Assembly (NCBI GenBank): GCA_934623455.1
Contig: CAKTVK010000076.1
Location: 1-9,279, forward strand
Length of the DNA stretch: 9,279 bases
Source of the DNA: an uncultured Eggerthellaceae bacterium
GTDB taxonomy: Bacteria > Actinomycetota > Coriobacteriia > Coriobacteriales > Eggerthellaceae
Reading direction: 5' to 3'
The notes beneath the pieces were generated by a model that saw nothing but the letters and a program-made list of their open reading frames with translations, ran no database searches and had not been told where the DNA came from. Shown here in pieces: positions 5,502 through 9,279 of the stretch; within the stretch, counting starts at the first letter, position 1, and the number at the start of each line of letters is the position of its first letter. The translations under genes and the position numbers were made by a program.

Positions 5502-6386
5502 CTAGAGCTTTTCGATAACGTATTTCGGCATTTCGAAGCGCACGGTCTTTTCAGGATCAACCACTTGGCAAATGCACACGTCACCCGTCAGCGAGAACAG
5601 CATGGTCAGCTGATCTTCGTCCACGCCCGTGCGCTCATGCAGGATATCCAACATGTCATGGACCGCAGTGTCAACCGCTTCATCAAGCGTTTCCGCCGAT
5701 GCAATGGTAATGAAATGCGTATCGTTTTCCATAATGGGGTTCTTAATTTTCAAGTTGGGCAGCGCGGTCAGAGTAACCGTTGCGTATCCCGCAGCTTCAG
5801 CGCCCGCGACGCCAATTTCGCCATCACCCATAGCAGCATGCATATCGCCGCAACCAAAAAGCGCGCCATCTGCGGAAACAGGGAAATACAGCGTTGCACC
5901 CGTTGTGATAGCAGTGTTGTCCATATTACCGCCGTGGCTTCCCGGCGTGCCGCAGTTAACAGCCTCTCCCGCAGGAGCGACGCCGATAACGCCAATCATG
6001 GGACGCAAAGGCAGGGTAAGCTTATCGCTCCACACCACACCTTCATCGGTTACCGGGCATACCGCCAAACTCCACTTATCGAAGCGGTCGCCGCAAACGC
6101 CTTCGTCTTCGCCCGTGCAAACTACCGACTGCGCATCGAATTCAATGTTCTCAATCTTAACTTTCAATGCGCCGCCCGCAACAGCACCTTCTACGTAAAT
6201 CGGGCCCGTTGCAGGGTTGATGGCATCCCAATCAATATTATCGATGGTATCGTTTGCGCTCTGCAGCTGATTGCCGAAACAATCCTTCGTGCGAATGCGC
6301 ACCGTCTCACCCGAAGAAACGCGCAAGGCGGGCTGCGTCTCCTTACCGAAAGCGTAAAATACCTTGTCGTCGCTCAGTTCAATCAT
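5502..6386 (-). CDS. Acetamidase/formamidase family protein (FmdA/AmdA)
   Basis: Predicted cytosolic amidohydrolase releasing ammonia from short-chain amides such as formamide or acetamide. The 294-residue product shows family hallmarks in order: RTKDCFGNQ (32-40), NPATGPIYVEGA (57-68), PMIGVIGVAP (129-138), GSHGGNMDN (149-157) and CGDMHAAMGDGEI (179-191). The His and Asp residues in the last two are likely to hold the metal site. Length matches the short members of the family. The ATG at 6384-6386 follows AAAGGAG with a 5-nt spacer, a strong site. It lies 40 bp after the S33 hydrolase gene, with no terminator seen between them, so the two are probably cotranscribed. Substrate is inferred from the family; many short members are uncharacterised. 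Confidence 0.9.
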   Translation of the reverse strand: MIELSDDKVFYAFGKETQPALRVSSGETVRIRTKDCFGNQLQSANDTIDNIDWDAINPATGPIYVEGAVAGGALKVKIENIEFDAQSVVCTGEDEGVCGDRFDKWSLAVCPVTDEGVVWSDKLTLPLRPMIGVIGVAPAGEAVNCGTPGSHGGNMDNTAITTGATLYFPVSADGALFGCGDMHAAMGDGEIGVAGAEAAGYATVTLTALPNLKIKNPIMENDTHFITIASAETLDEAVDTAVHDMLDILHERTGVDEDQLTMLFSLTGDVCICQVVDPEKTVRFEMPKYVIEKL

Positions 6387-6426
6387 TACGTCTCCTTTGA
6401 TGCGCGTCCATGCGCGTCATGCAACA

Positions 6427-7341
6427 TTACTCGAAACGAGAGATGAAGTTCTCCACCGCGGCACACGTCTCATCGGGATGCGTAACCGAGCAGATATGCG
6501 GCGCGCCCTGAATCAGCGTCCATTCGCAGTTCGGAATCAAATCAACGCCCTCTTTGATAACCCACGGCGAACCCTCGTCATCCGTGCCGGAAAGCGCCAT
6601 GCAGGGAACCTTGATGTTCTTCACGCCTTCGCGAATATCCCAGTCGCGCATCTTGCCGGTCACTACGAACTCCGATGCACCCTGCATAATCATGTAGCAT
6701 TCGCCAACCTGGCTAAACGCATCAATCAGGTGCTGCGGATAATCCTTCTCGTACATGCCGCACACGTGGCGCTTGTAATACTCGTCATAAGCGGCCTTCG
6801 CCTGAACGGTATCGTAGTTTCCGGTTTCTTCGGCTTCCTTCAGTGCCAGCTGCATTTCCAGCGGCAGGAACGTAATCAGGTGATTTGCGGCATCCAGCCA
6901 AGACTGAATCAGAACAGGAGAAGAGTTAATGACAAACGAATTCACTCCACGATCATCCTTCATCATGCACAGCATGCCCAGCATGCCGCCCCACGAGTTG
7001 CCAAACAAATGGAAATCATCCAAGCCCAGCGCATCGATTACGGTGTAGTACTCGTTCACCCACAGATCGTAATTGTAGAAGTCTTCGCCCATGTCTTCGG
7101 TCATAGACTTGCCGCAGCCAATTTGGTCATAGAAAATGACCTGACGATTATACTTGTCGGCAATCTTAGCCAAGTCAAGCAGGTAGTTATGAGTATCGCC
7201 CGGGCCTCCATGCAAAACCAAAAGCGGCTTCTTTCCCGGCGCGCATTCGCCATAAATCTGCACGTACGTCTTGTGGCCAGGAATTTTATCCTCGTAACCC
7301 TTGGGAACGTAGTCAACCCACACTTCTTTCATCTCAGCCAT
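6427..7341 (-). CDS. Proline iminopeptidase-type alpha/beta hydrolase (peptidase family S33)
   Basis: Predicted cytosolic serine hydrolase that removes N-terminal residues (often proline) from small peptides, or hydrolyses amino acid amides. The 304-residue product has the oxyanion motif HGGPG (44-48), YDQIGCGKS (71-79), and the nucleophile elbow GNSWGG with Ser116. The acid is probably Asp254 in SGTDDEG, and His282 in GAPHI completes the triad. In the cap region QGASEF (220-225) resembles the GPSEF segment of S33 iminopeptidases and amino acid amidases, where the Glu recognises the substrate amine. The ATG at 7339-7341 has AAAGGAG 6 nt upstream. It is the first gene of a probable two-gene operon with the acetamidase. 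That pairing makes amide hydrolysis a fair alternative to peptidase activity. Confidence 0.9.
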   Translation of the reverse strand: MAEMKEVWVDYVPKGYEDKIPGHKTYVQIYGECAPGKKPLLVLHGGPGDTHNYLLDLAKIADKYNRQVIFYDQIGCGKSMTEDMGEDFYNYDLWVNEYYTVIDALGLDDFHLFGNSWGGMLGMLCMMKDDRGVNSFVINSSPVLIQSWLDAANHLITFLPLEMQLALKEAEETGNYDTVQAKAAYDEYYKRHVCGMYEKDYPQHLIDAFSQVGECYMIMQGASEFVVTGKMRDWDIREGVKNIKVPCMALSGTDDEGSPWVIKEGVDLIPNCEWTLIQGAPHICSVTHPDETCAAVENFISRFE

Positions 7342-7423
7342 ACGATTCTCCTTTCAAGAATCATCACCCATGCTTGGCTAGTCCATTGTACGTCATAGCC
7401 TTTGCTTTTATAAGCATTCCATA

Positions 7424-7453
7424 TAAAAACGGACGGACCGCCAGGCCCGTCCG
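7424..7453 (-). terminator. Terminator of the APC permease gene
   Basis: On the minus strand CGGACGGGCC pairs with GGTCCGTCCG (ten pairs, one G-U) around a TGGC loop, followed by TTTTTATATGG. It lies 24 nt after the permease stop and separates the permease from the S33-acetamidase operon. Confidence 0.9.
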
Positions 7454-7476
7454 CGTGAGAACGACCAATCGCTCAA

Positions 7477-8973
7477 TTATTCGACTTCAATAGAAACCGG
7501 ATCGGTCAAGCTGCCCTTCTTATCAAGGACAACCGCAATAATGAAGCCAATGACGCCGATGATCAGCATCAAGCAACCCAAGAACAGGTTAACGCCAAAG
7601 TCCTCGAAACCGGTAAGCAGATTGAAGTTGCTCAGAACCAGGAACAGGATGTAACCCATGCCGACAAATGCCAAAACAGGCGCGATCGTGGTCTGGAAGA
7701 TGTTGTGGCCGAAGCCCGGTTCGCTGTTATGCTTGCGCAGGTAGCGGATGACGGCGATGTTCACGATGATCTCCATTGCCATGATGCCCACGATGGCGAT
7801 TGCGGAGCAGATGGCGCCGACCTGGGAGTACGGGTCAAGGCCACAGGCAGCCATGATGAAGGAGATGCCCACACCAAGAACCATGTTCACGCAGCAAGCC
7901 ACGAACGGGGACTTCGCCTTGTTCGTCTTCTCCAGGGCCTTAGGCAGCAAGTTTGCGCGAGCGAACGAGTACAGGTAACGGGAAGCCATGCCGTGAGCGG
8001 CCATCCAGGAAGCGAAGTTCGAGATGAGCAGGAACCAGTTGAACAGGTGACCCACAACATCGCCGCAGTAATACACGGCTACGTCATGGTACATGTGGTC
8101 GTAGGCAACTTCGGAAACCGAAACGACGCTCGTGGGATCGGTGGCGCCTGCAGCTGCAAAGATCTCTGCACCGGATGCGCCTGCCGCCGCAGTCACCGAC
8201 CAGGCGGAAAGCGAGTACACCAGGCCGATCACGATAACGGCAGCGATGGTGGCGCGGGGGATGGTCTTGCGGGGGTTCCTGGTCTCCTCGCCGAAGATCG
8301 CCGTTGCCTCGAAGCCGATGAAGCACAAAAACGCGAAGCAAACGCCCAGGCCAATACCACCAGGAGCGCCTCCGTTGAACAACGCATCAAACGAGAACAC
8401 GCTCAGAGAATACGCGCCGGCGCCCTCGGCGAACAGAACGGAGAAATCGACGATGGCCAAAATGGTGATCTCGCACACCAGGCAGACCATCAAAAACTTC
8501 GTGCCTCCCTCGATGCCGAAATACGAGAACAGCAAAATGACGGCAACGAAAACCAGCGACACGCCCCACCAGGGAACGACCAGGCCCAGCTCCTGCTCAA
8601 GAATGGAGGCAGTGAACGTGCCGGCAGCGCAAACGAGATAAACCGACAAAAGATTGTAGGCAGCAACCGCGATAAAACCGGCGGCAGTGCCGAAACGCTT
8701 GCCCAGGCCCATGGAGATATAGGCATAGAACGCGCCGGCATTCGTAATGTGCGTAGACATCGCGGTGAAGCCCACCGAGAAGATCAGCAGCAGAATACCG
8801 ATGATAACAAAATCGAATGCCGCCGCCGGACCGTTGCCCAGCATGAAGATAAGCGGCGTGTTCGTTGCAGATGCGCCCAGCGGGGCAGCTGCAGCGATAA
8901 CCAGAAACACCAATGCGATGCCGCTGATGGCACCGTGTTTGAGCTGATTGCCCTGGCCTTCTTGATTGGCCAT
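7477..8973 (-). CDS. APC-superfamily amino acid permease
   Basis: Predicted inner-membrane secondary transporter for an amino acid or related amine. The product of about 498 residues has about twelve hydrophobic segments. The first (about 18-36) contains the helix break AAAAPLGASAT typical of APC transporters. NAGAFYAYISMGLGKRFG (78-95) is the segment 2-3 signature, and FIGFEATAIFGEE followed by TRNPRKTIPRA (218-241) is the segment 6 signature. An unusually long Ala/Gly-rich loop lies around residues 265-310. I choose the ATG at 8971-8973 because AAGGAG (8987-8982) precedes it by 8 nt; the GTG at 8980-8982 overlaps that site and cannot be its start. It has its own terminator, so it is probably monocistronic. 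Substrate cannot be assigned. Confidence 0.92.
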   Translation of the reverse strand: MANQEGQGNQLKHGAISGIALVFLVIAAAAPLGASATNTPLIFMLGNGPAAAFDFVIIGILLLIFSVGFTAMSTHITNAGAFYAYISMGLGKRFGTAAGFIAVAAYNLLSVYLVCAAGTFTASILEQELGLVVPWWGVSLVFVAVILLFSYFGIEGGTKFLMVCLVCEITILAIVDFSVLFAEGAGAYSLSVFSFDALFNGGAPGGIGLGVCFAFLCFIGFEATAIFGEETRNPRKTIPRATIAAVIVIGLVYSLSAWSVTAAAGASGAEIFAAAGATDPTSVVSVSEVAYDHMYHDVAVYYCGDVVGHLFNWFLLISNFASWMAAHGMASRYLYSFARANLLPKALEKTNKAKSPFVACCVNMVLGVGISFIMAACGLDPYSQVGAICSAIAIVGIMAMEIIVNIAVIRYLRKHNSEPGFGHNIFQTTIAPVLAFVGMGYILFLVLSNFNLLTGFEDFGVNLFLGCLMLIIGVIGFIIAVVLDKKGSLTDPVSIEVE

Positions 8974-9079
8974 GATTAACACTCCTTAATCCAAGAAACA
9001 ATACGTGCTAGTTTTTACAAAGAAGCTTTAACTCCCACTCTCAGCAACCTTGAAAAAAATTGCGTATTCACGATGCTAC

Positions 9080-9090
9080 ACACATTGTGT
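9080..9090. promoter_or_regulatory. Short palindrome upstream of the permease gene
   Basis: ACACATTGTGT is a perfect 11-nt palindrome about 107 bp upstream of the permease start, of a size that could bind a dimeric regulator. It is short enough to occur by chance. Confidence 0.2.
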
Positions 9091-9175
9091 TAATAATGGG
9101 TAAAGAGCTTTTATTAATTCCTATTGGATAAGTGGGGTAAAGAGTCCTGACGGCAGACATAAAGCAAAAGATCGA

Positions 9176-9203
9176 AAAAGGTGAAAAAGACCCCGTCACT
9201 TTT
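9176..9203 (-). repeat. 28-bp inverted repeat, right copy
   Basis: Exact reverse complement of 5310-5337. The adjacent sequence (GTGCGAGTTAAG) differs from the flank of the left copy, so identity is confined to the 28 bp. Confidence 0.9.
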
Positions 9204-9257
9204 GTGCGAGTTAAGTTTCGCGGGGTAACGCCTAAAACAACCTCAAGAAATCAGGCA

Positions 9258-9278
9258 GGCGGTTCAGACCGTTTTTTA
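9258..9278 (+). terminator. Terminator-like hairpin at the right edge
   Basis: CGGT-TCAG-ACCG forms a four-pair stem, extendable by two G-U pairs, followed by TTTTTTAT. No + strand gene precedes it within the window, so it may end a small transcript or be chance. Confidence 0.35.
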
Positions 9279-9279
9279 T

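Larger units (their letters stand above)
8974..9279. other. Permease upstream region with repeats
   Basis: This stretch holds the permease ribosome site, an 11-nt palindrome ACACATTGTGT (9080-9090), a direct repeat GGGTAAAGAG (9098-9107 and 9135-9144), the right copy of the 28-bp repeat, and a + strand hairpin at the window edge. No strong promoter was identified on either strand. A + strand frame is open from a CTG at 9147 to the window end but has no standard start codon. Confidence 0.5.

Noticed and set aside
4179..6446. Long frames antisense to ltaE (4179-5042, minus) and to the acetamidase gene (5565-6446, plus)
   Set aside because: Both are mirror images of clearly recognised enzymes, with no motifs of their own.
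6364..7398. 344-codon + strand frame antisense to the S33 hydrolase
   Set aside because: The sense strand has the full catalytic triad and ribosome site; the antisense product shows no family features.
7705..8979. 424-codon + strand frame antisense to the permease
   Set aside because: Its product is a low-complexity Asp/Gly/His/Arg/Gln-rich sequence, as expected from reading hydrophobic-segment codons backwards; there is no independent support.
8974..8982. GTG start for the permease, three codons upstream of the chosen ATG
   Set aside because: The AAGGAG ribosome site overlaps this GTG, so it can only serve the ATG at 8971-8973.
9096..9131. Eleven-codon + strand frame starting ATG GGT AAA
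   Set aside because: Too short, with no ribosome binding site; likely chance.

Overview
The window comes from a bacterial chromosome of roughly even base composition (about 50-55% G+C by spot counts). It carries ordinary housekeeping and metabolic genes: two serine tRNAs with encoded CCA ends, a lipoprotein prolyl isomerase of the PrsA/SurA type, the ribosome-associated GTPase TypA/BipA, a PLP-dependent threonine aldolase, an acetamidase/formamidase, a serine hydrolase of the proline iminopeptidase type and an APC-superfamily permease. The lipid-anchored parvulin argues for a monoderm. An anaerobic actinobacterium of the Coriobacteriia type is my best guess, but this is inference from general character, not from a diagnostic marker.

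Layout. Positions 1-90 hold a nested inverted repeat and a 20-nt stretch resembling the 3' end of a tRNA on the + strand, not part of any complete tRNA I can fold. Two serine tRNAs, anticodons CGA (132-224) and GGA (313-404), lie on the minus strand, each followed by its own terminator. The parvulin lipoprotein (526-1671) and typA (2103-3926) follow on the minus strand, separated by a 431-bp gap with a strong typA terminator. A 330-bp divergent regulatory region separates typA from ltaE (4257-5291, the only + strand gene). A bidirectional terminator lies between ltaE and the convergent acetamidase gene. The minus-strand block at 5502-8973 reads permease, terminator, S33 hydrolase, acetamidase; the last two are 40 bp apart and probably form an operon. 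The last 300 bp are the permease upstream region, with repeats and a + strand terminator-like hairpin at the window edge.

How the genes work together. TypA, the tRNAs and the foldase belong to translation and protein export. Threonine aldolase, the permease, the S33 hydrolase and the acetamidase fit uptake and breakdown of amino acids, small peptides or amides, but no substrate is shown by the sequence. No CRISPR array, insertion sequence, phage gene or defence system was seen. The most unusual signals are non-coding: a 28-bp perfect inverted repeat pair (5310-5337 and 9176-9203) bracketing the permease-hydrolase-acetamidase block, the tRNA-like fragment at 71-90, and paired AAACGTTT palindromes in the typA leader. 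I did not find a convincing new biological system; these signals are the best leads.
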